25,518 bases of DNA from an uncultured Bacilli bacterium. GTDB taxonomy: Bacteria; Bacillota_I; Bacilli_A; RF39; UBA660. Below the pieces are notes generated by a model. It ran no database searches. It was not told where the DNA came from and saw nothing but the letters and a program-made list of their open reading frames with translations. Location: the NCBI GenBank assembly GCA_934101185.1, contig CAKOQD010000013.1, positions 1-25,518 on the forward strand. Direction: 5' to 3'. The position numbers and the translations under genes were made by a program. Shown here in pieces: positions 6,894 through 15,401 of the stretch (the first letter of the stretch is position 1; every line of letters begins with the position of its first letter).

Positions 6894-9167
6894 ATGGCAA
6901 AGAAAAAAACTCGTAAAAACTCTAAGAAAAAAGAAAGTTATTTTATGGATTTATACGGAATACTTCTTATGCTTATTGCAATAATAGGTATTGGTAAGTA
7001 TGGTCCAGTAGGAAGATTTATTGCTTCTTTTGCAGTCTTTTTAGTAGGTAACCTATATTTCTTTTTACTTTTATTTATTTTAGTAATGGGTGGATACTTA
7101 ATTATATATAGAAAAAATATTAATTTCTTTTCCTCTAAGATGTTAGGATTTTATTTATTTTTAATAGGAATATTAGTATTTTTACATCAAAATTATGTTT
7201 TAGAATCTGTTCAAGTATCTAAGATTTTTAGTGCTACAGTTGATAATATAATGAGTGCAGTAACAAGAATAATGGAAAGCAAAATTAGTGTCGGAGTATT
7301 TGATGCTAGTCTTTCTAACACTGGTGGAGGTATTCTTGGTGCAATATTTTCTACTTTGTTTTATAAACTATTTGAAAAAGATGGAACAGATATAGTAGTA
7401 TGGGTACTTCTTGTTTCTGGATTTATGATCTTTACTGGTATGTCCATATTTAATATTGTAAGAAACATTGCAGAAAAAACTAAGGATATGATTCCTGAAA
7501 AAGAAGAAAAGCTTAAGAAAGAAAAAGCTAAAGATAAGTCTAAGATTGAACCGGTTTCAATTAATGATGTTGATAGTAAGCTTAAGATTGTCGATCATAA
7601 TGATGTAGATAAAGATAAATTAGTAGTTCATGATATTAGTCAAATTACTAAGGTTACTCCTGAAGTTGTTAATGAAGAGGCTCCTAAAGTAGAAAAAGTT
7701 GAAACTAATAAACAATATAAATTGCCTCCGATAGAATTACTTGATGCACCAAAGAATAAAAAGAATAATACTGATCATCAAGTTATAGAAAAAAATATTG
7801 AGATATTAGAGAAAGTATTAAAAGACTTTGGTATTATTGGTAGAGTAGTTGAGGTTAATATTGGACCTACTGTTACGCAATATGAAATGGAACTTAATTC
7901 TGGTACTAAGGTTAGTAAACTACTTAGTATAAACAAAGAAATTAGTCTTGCCCTTGCTAAGAAAGATGTTCGTATTCAAGCACCAATACCTGGTAAATCT
8001 ACTGTTGGTATTGAAATGCCTAATGATCATGCTCAAAGTGTTTCATTAAGAGAAACTATCGAAGGTATGCCAAAAAATACTAATAATTCACTTCTTGCAG
8101 TAGCTCTTGGTAAAGATATTATGGGTAAAGTAAAATATTGTGAAATAGATAAAACACCACATCTTTTAGTCGCTGGAGCAACTGGATCTGGTAAGTCAGT
8201 ATGTATTAATGGTATTATTATATCAATACTTATGAAAGCTCGTCCTGATGAAGTAAAATTAGTAATGGTTGATCCTAAGAAAGTAGAACTTGGTATTTAT
8301 AATGGTATTCCACATCTTTTAACTCCAGTAGTAACTGATCCTCGTAAAGCATCTATTGCTCTTAAAAGAGCAGTTAGTGAAATGGAAAGAAGATATGACT
8401 TATTTGAAGAACTTGGTACTAAAAATATTACTAGTTATAATAAATTAATTGAAGAAAAAAATAAGAAATTACCTGATGATGAAAAATATAATAAAATGCC
8501 ATATATCGTTGTTATAGTTGATGAATTAGCAGATCTAATGCTTGTTGCGGGTAAAGAGGTTGAAGACTCTATTATGAGAATTACACAAATGGCTCGTGCT
8601 GCTGGAATACATTTAATTGTCGCAACACAAAGACCATCTACAGATGTAATTACAGGTTTAATTAAAGCTAATATTCCATCACGTATTTCATTTGCAGTAT
8701 CATCAAGTATTGACTCTAGAACTATTCTTGATATGACCGGAGCAGAAAAACTACTTGGTAAAGGTGATATGTTATTCTTACCAATGGGTGAGAGTGCTCC
8801 CGATAGAATACAAGGTTCATTTGTGTCTGAAGAAGAAATAAAAAAAGTAGTAGATTATACAATATCACAACAAAAAGCACAATTTGATAGTAACTTTATG
8901 GATTTAGATAGTGTTGATCATGAAAAGAAAAATAACCCAATATCTGATGATAAGGAAGAATATGATGATCCACTATATAATGAAATAGTAGAGTTTGTAG
9001 TGACAACTGGTAAAGCAAGTGCATCCTTATTACAAAGAAAGTTTAAACTTGGATATAATCGTGCTGCTAGAATAATAGATTTACTTGAAGAACGAGGTAT
9101 AATCGGACCACAAAATGGCTCAAAACCACGTGAAGTATTAATAAAATTAGAAAAGGATGATGAATAA
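6894..9167 (+). CDS. DNA translocase FtsK/SpoIIIE
   Basis: Hexameric septal DNA pump for chromosome segregation. ATG 6894 is chosen because AGGTGA at 6883-6888 is correctly spaced. The in-frame GTG at 6885 lies within that ribosome-binding site. The product is 757 residues. In order: four or so membrane helices in the first ~190 residues; a charged linker; the alpha domain (VEVNIGPTVTQYEMEL); Walker A GATGSGKS near residue 427; Walker B VIVDELADLMLV near 540; the conserved RITQMARAAGIHLIVATQRP segment; and a C-terminal winged-helix gamma domain (VVTTGKASASLLQRKFKLG, LLEERGIIG) that reads KOPS/SRS orienting sites. Family members are named FtsK, SpoIIIE or SftA; this one, with membrane helices, matches FtsK/SpoIIIE. 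It overlaps deoD by one base. Confidence 0.96.
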   Translation: MAKKKTRKNSKKKESYFMDLYGILLMLIAIIGIGKYGPVGRFIASFAVFLVGNLYFFLLLFILVMGGYLIIYRKNINFFSSKMLGFYLFLIGILVFLHQNYVLESVQVSKIFSATVDNIMSAVTRIMESKISVGVFDASLSNTGGGILGAIFSTLFYKLFEKDGTDIVVWVLLVSGFMIFTGMSIFNIVRNIAEKTKDMIPEKEEKLKKEKAKDKSKIEPVSINDVDSKLKIVDHNDVDKDKLVVHDISQITKVTPEVVNEEAPKVEKVETNKQYKLPPIELLDAPKNKKNNTDHQVIEKNIEILEKVLKDFGIIGRVVEVNIGPTVTQYEMELNSGTKVSKLLSINKEISLALAKKDVRIQAPIPGKSTVGIEMPNDHAQSVSLRETIEGMPKNTNNSLLAVALGKDIMGKVKYCEIDKTPHLLVAGATGSGKSVCINGIIISILMKARPDEVKLVMVDPKKVELGIYNGIPHLLTPVVTDPRKASIALKRAVSEMERRYDLFEELGTKNITSYNKLIEEKNKKLPDDEKYNKMPYIVVIVDELADLMLVAGKEVEDSIMRITQMARAAGIHLIVATQRPSTDVITGLIKANIPSRISFAVSSSIDSRTILDMTGAEKLLGKGDMLFLPMGESAPDRIQGSFVSEEEIKKVVDYTISQQKAQFDSNFMDLDSVDHEKKNNPISDDKEEYDDPLYNEIVEFVVTTGKASASLLQRKFKLGYNRAARIIDLLEERGIIGPQNGSKPREVLIKLEKDDE

Positions 9168-9853
9168 TGACACCACATATTGAAGCAAAAAAAGAAGATA
9201 TAGCAAAAATTGTAATAATGCCTGGTGATCCTAATAGAGCAAAATATATTGCAGAAAATTATCTTGATAATTATAAATTAGTTAATAGTGTTCGTTCTAA
9301 TTACGCATATACTGGTTATTATAAGGACAAACTAGTAACAGTAGCAGCATCTGGAATGGGTATGCCTAGTATGGGAATATACTCTTACGAATTGTTTAAT
9401 TTCTATGATGTTAGTGAAATTATTAGAATTGGATCATGTGGAGCAGTAGATAAAAATATAAAACTAGGTAGTGTTATATTACCAACTGGAGCTTATACTA
9501 ATTCGAACTTTTCGTGTCAATTTGACAGTGAAAATGTTAATTATTGTTTGAGTTCTATTGAAATTAATGATAAAATAAAAAAGTGCTCTTTAGACCATAG
9601 TATTAATTTGATAGAAAGTGATATTAAGACTAGTGATTTGTTTTATCACTTAAAACCTGAAGATGATAAGTTTTCTTATAAAGCAGTAGAAATGGAATGC
9701 TTTGCACTATTTTATATTGCTAAAAGATTAAATAAAAAAGCGTCAGCAGTCTTAACAGTTTCAGATAATATTAAAACCTTAGAAGAAATGTCTAGCAAAG
9801 AAAGAGAAACAACATTTAATGATGCAATTACTTTAGTACTTGAATCATTATAA
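9167..9853 (+). CDS. deoD: Purine nucleoside phosphorylase DeoD-type
   Basis: Splits purine (deoxy)ribonucleosides with phosphate into base and sugar-1-phosphate. The 228 residues are close to the usual 233-239. Residues known from the E. coli hexameric enzyme keep the same numbers: His4, Gly20 and Arg24 in MPGDPNR, Arg43, and Arg87 in IIRIGSCGAV. The substrate motif VEMECFA and the catalytic-Asp motif VSDN are present. It starts in a TAATG overlap with ftsK, so the two are translationally coupled. DeoD is not a usual neighbour of spoIIIE in Bacillus. A 28-base gap follows, then yfmF. Confidence 0.95.
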   Translation: MTPHIEAKKEDIAKIVIMPGDPNRAKYIAENYLDNYKLVNSVRSNYAYTGYYKDKLVTVAASGMGMPSMGIYSYELFNFYDVSEIIRIGSCGAVDKNIKLGSVILPTGAYTNSNFSCQFDSENVNYCLSSIEINDKIKKCSLDHSINLIESDIKTSDLFYHLKPEDDKFSYKAVEMECFALFYIAKRLNKKASAVLTVSDNIKTLEEMSSKERETTFNDAITLVLESL

Positions 9854-9881
9854 AATTGCAGTACATGAAAGAGGTGGAAAT

Positions 9882-11138
9882 ATGGAATATAAAAAAATAG
9901 AAGAAGTATCTTATAATTTACATTTAATAAAAACAAATAAATTTAAGACACTTCTTTTTAAGGTTGTTTTATCTGAAAAACAAAAGAAAGAAGATATTAC
10001 AATACGTAATATACTATTAGATAATTTAATGTCTTCTTCTAAAGATTATCCTACTATGAGAGATGTTAGCATTAAAAAACAAGATTTATATGGCGCATCA
10101 ATTACTATGTTTAATCGTAGAATAGGAGATCATACTTTTATTGAGTATACCATGTCTATACTTAATCCTAGATTTACTGAAGAGTCCATGCTTAAAGATT
10201 CAGTTGAGTTTTATAGTAATTTACTTTATAAACCCAATACTAAAGAAAATTCCTTTGATGAGGAGTTATTTGAAATGTCTAAAGAGAACCTAAGAAAAGA
10301 AATATTAATGAATAATGAAAGATCTAGTATATATGGTTTTACAAGATTTAAAGAAAACATTGATATCAATGCACCATTTTCATATCATCAAAGTGGTTAT
10401 CTTGAAGACCTAGACTCTATTACTGCATCTTCTTTATATGAATACTACAATCATGTTTTAGAAAATGATGCTTGTGATATATGTGTAATCGGAGACTTTG
10501 ATTTTGATGAAATGAGAAATCTTATAAAAGATAATTTTAAATTTAAGAATACAAAAAGAGCAGATTCTTATGAAATAATTTTATCCAGTGATAGAAATAA
10601 CAAAGAAGTAATCGAAGAAAGTTCTTTTAATCAAAGTAAGTTATTTATTGGATTTAAATTAACAGAATTTAGTCCTGATGATAAGAAATATGCTTTAATA
10701 TTATTTAATATAATATTTGGTAATTCACCAGAATCAAGATTATTTAAGGAAGTGCGTGAAGAAAAATCTCTTGCTTATTCTATATCTTCAGCTTATAGAA
10801 GACTAGATAATTTCTATTATGTAAGCGCAGGTATATCATATGAAAATTATGAAGAAGCATTAAATACAATTAAAAAGTGCTTATCCGATATTCAAAATAA
10901 TGGAATTACTGATGAAGAGTTAGAAAGAGCAAAAGCTTTATACGTATCAATTTTAAATGATGTAATGGAATCTCCTTCATCAATTATAGAGATATACTTT
11001 ACAGAATTATATTTTGGTAATGATAGTTATGAAAAACAACTAGAAATGTCTCAAAACATCACTAAAGAAGATATAGTAAGAGTAGCTAATTTATTAAAAA
11101 TAGATACAATATATTTACTAAAAGAAGGTGCAAAATGA
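9882..11138 (+). CDS. yfmF: Non-catalytic M16 peptidase-like protein, YfmF type
   Basis: A 418-residue M16-fold protein. ATG 9882 is chosen because AGAGGTGG sits just before it; an upstream ATG at 9840 lies inside deoD. The N-terminal half has no HxxEH zinc motif, so it cannot be an active metallopeptidase alone. The C-terminal half keeps the Arg/Tyr substrate-binding segment LFKEVREEKSLAYSISSAY (about residues 287-305). This split, with an inactive partner directly followed by an active one, is the YfmF/YfmH (B. subtilis YmfF/YmfH) arrangement. In B. subtilis that pair is needed for the 5-aminopentanol modification of elongation factor P. efp is not in this window, so the role is taken from the family. 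Its stop overlaps the next start (ATGA). Confidence 0.88.
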   Translation: MEYKKIEEVSYNLHLIKTNKFKTLLFKVVLSEKQKKEDITIRNILLDNLMSSSKDYPTMRDVSIKKQDLYGASITMFNRRIGDHTFIEYTMSILNPRFTEESMLKDSVEFYSNLLYKPNTKENSFDEELFEMSKENLRKEILMNNERSSIYGFTRFKENIDINAPFSYHQSGYLEDLDSITASSLYEYYNHVLENDACDICVIGDFDFDEMRNLIKDNFKFKNTKRADSYEIILSSDRNNKEVIEESSFNQSKLFIGFKLTEFSPDDKKYALILFNIIFGNSPESRLFKEVREEKSLAYSISSAYRRLDNFYYVSAGISYENYEEALNTIKKCLSDIQNNGITDEELERAKALYVSILNDVMESPSSIIEIYFTELYFGNDSYEKQLEMSQNITKEDIVRVANLLKIDTIYLLKEGAK

Positions 11139-12418
11139 AAGAAATAAACATTAATAATTTTGATGAAAAACTATATTATGAAAAACTAGATAATGGTTTA
11201 GAAGTATTTGTTGTACCTCTTAATAATACAAAAAGTTTCTATGTTAGCACATCAATAAAATTTGGTGGAATGAATCGATCATTTAAAGTAAATGGTAAAG
11301 AATATACAGTTCCTACTGGAATAGCTCATTTCTTAGAACATAAATTATTTGAAAGAGAAGATAATCCATTCAATTTCTATATGAAAAGTGGTACTGAAGT
11401 GAATGCCTCAACTAATAATGATAATACTACTTATTTCTTTTATGGAAATAGTAACTTCGATGAAAATCTTAAATATTTACTTAACTGGGTAACTAGTTTT
11501 TCTATAACAGAAGAACAAGTTGAAAAAGAAAAGGGAATCATTTTGGAAGAAGCATCTATGTATAAAGATGTTCCTGATAGGATTTTATATGAGGCATTAT
11601 CAAGTAATTTATATATAAATCATCCATATAAAGATAAGGTAATTGGTACTGATTCTGATATTAATAGTATTACTAAAGAAGAACTAGAACTATGTTATAA
11701 AAGTTTTTATAGACCAGATAATATGTATTTAGTTGCAGTAGGAAATATCGATCAAGATAGTTTTATTAAAATAGTAAAAGAAGAATTAAAAGATTATAAA
11801 AAACCTACCGATGTAGTAGAAACAGTAGAAATACATGAACCAGATATGGTGAAACAAGAGTATGAGGAAATAGAATTTCCTGTTGAAGTAAATAAACTTG
11901 CTATTGGTTATAAAATGAACAGAAATCTATTTAAAGACTTGAATATTGATAGATATATGTTAGATTATTATATGCAAATGATTTTGAGTATGGCATTTGG
12001 AAGTTCATCTTCATTTATTGAAAAACTATATTTAAAAAACATTGTTTACTCTGTCACTTATGAACTTGTTGATACAAATGAACATTATATGTTTAATTTC
12101 TATGTTAATACAGATAAAACAGATGAATTTTTAGATGAATTTTATAAGTATATTAAGAATTTAGATCTTAATTTAGATGCTTTTAACAGAATTATTAAAC
12201 TTTGGGTAGCAAGTGAAGTAAGAATGATTGATCAAGTAGTAGCGACTGCTAAAAATATTGTGTATGATTTAATTGACTATGGGGAATTTAAAAATGATAA
12301 GATAAAAGATATTAGAAGTTTAGACTATAATACATTGCTTGAAGTTTATAAAAAATTAGACTTTAATAGTAAATGTATTGTAAATTTAAAAAGTAATAAA
12401 GAAAAAACAGTTGCATAA
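11135..12418 (+). CDS. yfmH: Catalytic M16 metallopeptidase, YfmH type
   Basis: A 427-residue M16 peptidase and partner of the preceding gene. The zinc motif HxxEH is visible as HFLEH (His65, Glu68, His69), with the distal Glu in IILEEASMYKDVPDR (Glu138/139). The Glu-Val-Asn-Ala-Ser-Thr segment after the zinc motif is a typical M16 substrate strand. The C-terminal half lacks the Arg of the Arg/Tyr pair (FIEKLYLKNIVYSVTYEL), which YfmF supplies, so the two probably form one composite active chamber. It starts at ATG 11135 within the YfmF stop. YfmH is associated with EF-P modification in Bacillus; direct substrates are not visible here. Confidence 0.9.
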   Translation: MKEININNFDEKLYYEKLDNGLEVFVVPLNNTKSFYVSTSIKFGGMNRSFKVNGKEYTVPTGIAHFLEHKLFEREDNPFNFYMKSGTEVNASTNNDNTTYFFYGNSNFDENLKYLLNWVTSFSITEEQVEKEKGIILEEASMYKDVPDRILYEALSSNLYINHPYKDKVIGTDSDINSITKEELELCYKSFYRPDNMYLVAVGNIDQDSFIKIVKEELKDYKKPTDVVETVEIHEPDMVKQEYEEIEFPVEVNKLAIGYKMNRNLFKDLNIDRYMLDYYMQMILSMAFGSSSSFIEKLYLKNIVYSVTYELVDTNEHYMFNFYVNTDKTDEFLDEFYKYIKNLDLNLDAFNRIIKLWVASEVRMIDQVVATAKNIVYDLIDYGEFKNDKIKDIRSLDYNTLLEVYKKLDFNSKCIVNLKSNKEKTVA

Positions 12419-12431
12419 CTTGTTTTTTTTT
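12402..12431 (+). terminator. Probable intrinsic terminator of the ftsK-yfmH operon
   Basis: An A-rich arm with CAGTT (12402-12412) pairs imperfectly with AACTTG plus nine Ts (12417-12431), with one bulge and a GCAT loop. The TAA stop is in the hairpin. It is weaker than the others. Confidence 0.55.
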
Positions 12432-12439
12432 GATATTAT
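12431..12439 (+). promoter_or_regulatory. Extended -10 promoter of the acidic membrane protein gene
   Basis: TGATATTAT (TG-N-TATTAT) directly abuts the terminator T tract. It predicts a leader of about 19 bases containing AAGGAG (12451-12456). Confidence 0.5.
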
Positions 12440-12464
12440 ATATTTAAGATAAGGAGTGTTGGCT

Positions 12465-13172
12465 ATGGATATAGAAATGTTTATTAAATTTCCAGGTATT
12501 CTGATTACAATTGGAGCTGTTCTTCTTTTGTTATCAATTATAATTGGATTTATAGCTTATAAGAAAGATAAAAATACAATTGGAGCGAGTTCACTAAGTA
12601 ATGATGTATTATCAGTTGATGAAATAGATGATGAAAAACCACCAATTGAAAATACTCAAAAAATAAAAATAGAGGAACCTAAAGAAGATGGAAAAGAATC
12701 ATTTACGTTCCCTAAGGAAGAAGAAATTGAAGACATTAAGACTGAACCAATTCCAATTATTAATCAAATAGATACTGAAAATAAGGATGAAGTTACAGTT
12801 GTGCCTGTAATGGAAAAGGTTGAACCTGTTATAACAGAACCTATTGTAGAAAAAGCAGAAGAAATAAAGCCTGTTGAAACAGAAGAACCAATCAAAGAAG
12901 AAGTGGTTGAACAACCTAAAACTACATTAATATATGGTGGTGTTGAACCTACTAAACAGTTTAATTTTAGTTTTAATAGTGAAAAGGGTACTTATGAAGA
13001 AAAGAAACCTGTTGAAAATATTGTAGAAAAAGTTGAAGAAAAGCCAGTTGAAGTTGTACAAAAACCAATAATTGAACAACCTACTGAAGAATTACAGACT
13101 ATTAAAGAAGAAAAACCTGTTGAGACTAAACAAGTAGTTGTTGAAGACGAAGAAGATATCGAAGTATTATAG
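12465..13172 (+). CDS. Single-pass membrane protein with long acidic, Pro/Glu/Val-rich tail, unknown function
   Basis: A 235-residue protein I do not recognise. ATG 12465 follows AAGGAG with an 8-base gap; an in-frame GTG at 12456 overlaps that site and is rejected. One hydrophobic helix (about residues 8-32, FPGILITIGAVLLLLSIIIGFIAY) is followed by KKDK, suggesting a cytoplasmic tail. The tail is low in complexity, with repeated EKVEPV, EKAEEI, EKPVE and EEKPVE units. One different, aromatic patch stands out (TTLIYGGVEPTKQFNFSFN, about 150-168) and may be a binding motif. In B. subtilis the gene downstream of the ymfF/ymfH region includes the RodZ-like ymfM; this protein has no helix-turn-helix and is not RodZ. 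A scaffold at the membrane is possible. Confidence 0.75.
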   Translation: MDIEMFIKFPGILITIGAVLLLLSIIIGFIAYKKDKNTIGASSLSNDVLSVDEIDDEKPPIENTQKIKIEEPKEDGKESFTFPKEEEIEDIKTEPIPIINQIDTENKDEVTVVPVMEKVEPVITEPIVEKAEEIKPVETEEPIKEEVVEQPKTTLIYGGVEPTKQFNFSFNSEKGTYEEKKPVENIVEKVEEKPVEVVQKPIIEQPTEELQTIKEEKPVETKQVVVEDEEDIEVL

Positions 13173-13185
13173 ATATCTTTTTTTA
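13153..13185 (+). terminator. Intrinsic terminator of the acidic membrane protein gene
   Basis: AAGATATC (13153-13160) pairs with GATATCTT (13172-13179) around an 11-base loop, then Ts. The TAG stop 13170-13172 is at the loop/right-arm junction. Confidence 0.75.
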
Positions 13186-13226
13186 TAATATTTAAATGCA
13201 TCAATTAAAATGATTTCTATCTTTTT

Positions 13227-13255
13227 TTCATAATTTTTCATTTTCTTAATATAAT
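13227..13255 (+). promoter_or_regulatory. Promoter of spoVS
   Basis: TTCATA (13227-13232), a 17-base spacer and TATAAT (13250-13255), about 30 bases before the ATG. AAAGGA gives the ribosome-binding site. Confidence 0.65.
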
Positions 13256-13285
13256 TTAATATAAAAAGAAAGGAATGATAAAATT

Positions 13286-13546
13286 ATGGATATACTTAAA
13301 GTATCATCAAAATCAAATCCCAATTCAGTAGCGGGAGCATTAACCAATGTATTTCGTGACAAAGGAATAGTAGAAATACAAGCAATTGGAGCAGGGGCAC
13401 TTAATCAAGCAATAAAAGCAATAGCAATAGCAAGAGGTTTTGTAGCACCAAGTGGTGCTAATCTAGTATGTATTCCTGCTTTTAGTGATATTACAATTGA
13501 AGGTGAAGAAAGAACTGCTATTAAATTAATCGTAGAAGCTAAATAG
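13286..13546 (+). CDS. spoVS: Stage V sporulation protein S family protein
   Basis: An 86-residue protein matching SpoVS over its full length: start MDILKVSSKSNPNSVAGAL, core VEIQAIGAGALNQAIKAIAIARGFVAPSG, end DITIEGEERTAIKLIVEAK. SpoVS adopts an Alba-like fold and probably binds nucleic acid. In B. subtilis it affects septation and spore coat assembly. The family is also kept in many bacteria that do not sporulate, so its presence does not prove spore formation. It has its own promoter and a perfect terminator and so is monocistronic. Confidence 0.96.
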   Translation: MDILKVSSKSNPNSVAGALTNVFRDKGIVEIQAIGAGALNQAIKAIAIARGFVAPSGANLVCIPAFSDITIEGEERTAIKLIVEAK

Positions 13547-13554
13547 CTTCTTTT
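13533..13554 (+). terminator. Intrinsic terminator of spoVS
   Basis: A perfect 7-bp stem AGAAGCT (13533-13539) and AGCTTCT (13544-13550) with an AAAT loop, then Ts. The TAG stop is 13544-13546, in the right arm. Confidence 0.85.
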
Positions 13555-13677
13555 AATTTTTCTTTTGTTGTTTTGGTATAGTAGTAACCTCTCCTTAGTA
13601 CAACTATATTATAATCAAAAAAACGAGTAAACCTGCTTTTTTAATCAAACACATTTTAAAAAAAATATAAAAATATT

Positions 13678-13705
13678 TTGAGTTTTATAATTTTTATAGT
13701 ATAAT
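13678..13705 (+). promoter_or_regulatory. Promoter-like sequence just before the truncated surface-protein gene
   Basis: TTGAGT (13678-13683), a 16-base spacer and TATAAT (13700-13705). A predicted start near 13711 falls at the very beginning of the truncated gene, leaving no room for a ribosome-binding site. From 13547 to this point I see only AT-rich sequence with another promoter-like TGGTATAGT near 13566-13574 and no gene. Confidence 0.45.
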
Positions 13706-14743
13706 AAACAAAATGGTACCAAAGAAGAAATCATTAAAGTCAAATATCAACAAACCATTAACGAAAAAGATATCAAAGACCAAAAAGAACTAGGAGAATC
13801 ATTTATTGCTTGGTATGAAGTAGTCGGTATTAAAGAAAAACAAGATGTCTTAGCAGATAAACCATTTGACTTTAATACTAAAATTAACAAAACTATCAAA
13901 CTAAAAGCACTTTACAAAGAAAAAGTTGAAACAATTACTATTACTTTTGACTCTAAGGGTGGAAGTACCATCAAACCAATTACTATTAATAAAGGGGAAA
14001 AACTTATCCTTCCCAAAGATCCTACATATACCGGTTATACTTTTAAAGGATGGTATGATAAAAATGAAACACCAATACATAATAAAGTTATTCTAGAAGA
14101 AGACACAACTTTATATGCTAAATGGGAAAAAATACAAAAACCTAAACCTAAATCTAAACCTCAACAAGAAGAAAAAATATCTATTTCCTTAAATCGAAAA
14201 AATCTTCATGTAAATGGTATTAAAACCGCTACTGCAAAAGCAACAGTTAAAAATTCTAGTGGAAAAGTTACTTATTCATTGAGCAATACTAACTGTATGA
14301 CCATTAATAAAAATACCGGTGCTATTAACGTTGTTTCTAATCCTAAAAAATGTTCTAATGGTGCTAGCATTAAAGTAACTGCCAAAACACCTAGTGGAAA
14401 AAGCGCAACAACTACCATTTATTATGAAAAAGATTTAGTTTTAACTCACGACGGAAAAACTTATACTAAAAATGATAAAACCAGTAGTGGAGGTTCAACC
14501 TTTACTGTTAAAGCTAATCAAAATGTTAGTTGGAATATAGATGCTGCTGTAAAGCCATCATATAGATATACTTATACCGATTACAAAAATAAAACAGCAA
14601 CATCCGTAACTGGTGGATATAGCATTGACACTATTGTAGAATCAACTGGTGCTACTGGCAAAGTAAACACTGATGTCAAAGTAAGCGCTACTACTAAAGC
14701 ACAACAAAAAATATCTTTAATAATAAATCAATATATAACCTAA
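13700..14743 (+). pseudogene. 5'-truncated repeat-containing surface protein
   Basis: The frame is open from the codon after TAG 13697-13699 to TAA 14743, but it has no plausible start or ribosome-binding site. It begins in the middle of a repeat: a degenerate unit ending FDFNTKINKTIKLKALY, then a full Listeria-Bacteroides (InlB B-type) repeat with ITITFDSKGGST, PKDPTYTGYTFKGWYD and TTLYAKWE. A Pro/Lys linker and an Ig-like (Big-type) segment follow (SISLNRKNLHVNG, KNSSGKVTYSLSN, TINKNTGAINVVS, ASIKVTAKTPSGKS). A further domain of about 100 residues is last. The signal peptide and N-terminus are missing. An ATG at 13713 is out of frame and stops after 26 codons. Third positions carry more C than in neighbouring genes. 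A TTG at 14279 lies inside the Ig-like part and is not a real start. Confidence 0.75.
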
Positions 14744-14809
14744 TATCTTTAATATAAATAAAAAGATTACTAAATAAAATAATGATTCAATAAAATCTAG
14801 TTTTAAATT

Positions 14810-14832
14810 GAGAGGGCTTGTCCTCTCTTTTA
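14810..14832 (+). terminator. Intrinsic terminator after the truncated surface-protein gene
   Basis: GAGAGGG (14810-14816) pairs with TCCTCTC (14821-14827, one G-U) around CTTG, followed by TTTT. It is the most GC-rich stem in the window. Confidence 0.75.
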
Positions 14833-14873
14833 ATAAACTATTATAAAAAAATATTATAGATAAGGAAAATGTT

Positions 14874-15371
14874 ATGATAATTAGAAAAGCAGTAGAGAAA
14901 GATGCTATAACTATAGTAAATATTAATATAAATGAATGGAAAAATACTTATAATAATATATTTAAAGATGATTTTCTCAATACTTTGGAAGACAAAAGAT
15001 TAGAAAGTATTGAGAAGTGTAAAAATAAGATTTCCGACTACATAGTTTGTGAAATTGATAATTCAGTTGTCGGTTTCTTAAGATATGGACCCAATAGAAA
15101 AAAATATAGTAATAATTATGCAGAAGTATATGCTTTATACATAGACTCTAAATATCAAAGAATGGGTATTGGACGTAAATTATTAAAATATTGTTTCAAT
15201 CTATTAAAGAACAATTATGATTATGTTTTAATTAGTACTTTAAAAGATAATCCCGCTAATTTATTTTATAAAAGATGTAAAGGTAAACTAATTGATACTT
15301 GTTATTTTAAATTAGATGATAATAAGTATGAAGAAAATATATATTTATTTGAAATATGTAAAGATAAATAA
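14874..15371 (+). CDS. GNAT family N-acetyltransferase
   Basis: A 165-residue protein with the GNAT fold order. It starts IIRKAVEKDAITIV, typical of the family's first strand. The core strands follow as VVGFLRYG and YAEVYALYIDSKYQRMGIGRKLLKYC. QRMGIG (95-100) is the Q/RxxGxG/A acetyl-CoA pyrophosphate loop. A late NPANLFYKRCKGKL segment matches the usual NxxAxxFYxxxGF motif, with Cys-Lys in place of Gly-Phe. The start follows AAGGA with suitable spacing. Acceptor substrate cannot be told from sequence. It sits alone between a terminator and ylbD, 30 bases before the latter. Confidence 0.9.
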   Translation: MIIRKAVEKDAITIVNININEWKNTYNNIFKDDFLNTLEDKRLESIEKCKNKISDYIVCEIDNSVVGFLRYGPNRKKYSNNYAEVYALYIDSKYQRMGIGRKLLKYCFNLLKNNYDYVLISTLKDNPANLFYKRCKGKLIDTCYFKLDDNKYEENIYLFEICKDK

Positions 15372-15380
15372 TTAAATGAA

Positions 15381-15386
15381 TATAAT
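15381..15386 (+). promoter_or_regulatory. Possible -10 element of ylbD-ylbE
   Basis: TATAAT 16 bases before the ylbD ATG, with TG two bases further upstream. The predicted transcript would begin at about the AGGTGA ribosome-binding site (15392-15397). Confidence 0.4.
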
Positions 15387-15401
15387 TTATTAGGTGATAC
15401 A

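Noticed and set aside
13618..13645. Small RNA ending in an A-run / T-run structure
   Set aside because: The A and T runs pair, but the inner stem is interrupted and unstable, and no supporting promoter spacing is clear.
13713..13793. Short gene starting at ATG 13713
   Set aside because: It ends after 26 codons, with a Lys-rich product in a frame different from the clear surface-protein frame.
14279..14743. A 154-residue gene starting at TTG 14279
   Set aside because: The same frame is open and protein-like from 13700, and the TTG lies inside an Ig-like segment without a ribosome-binding site.
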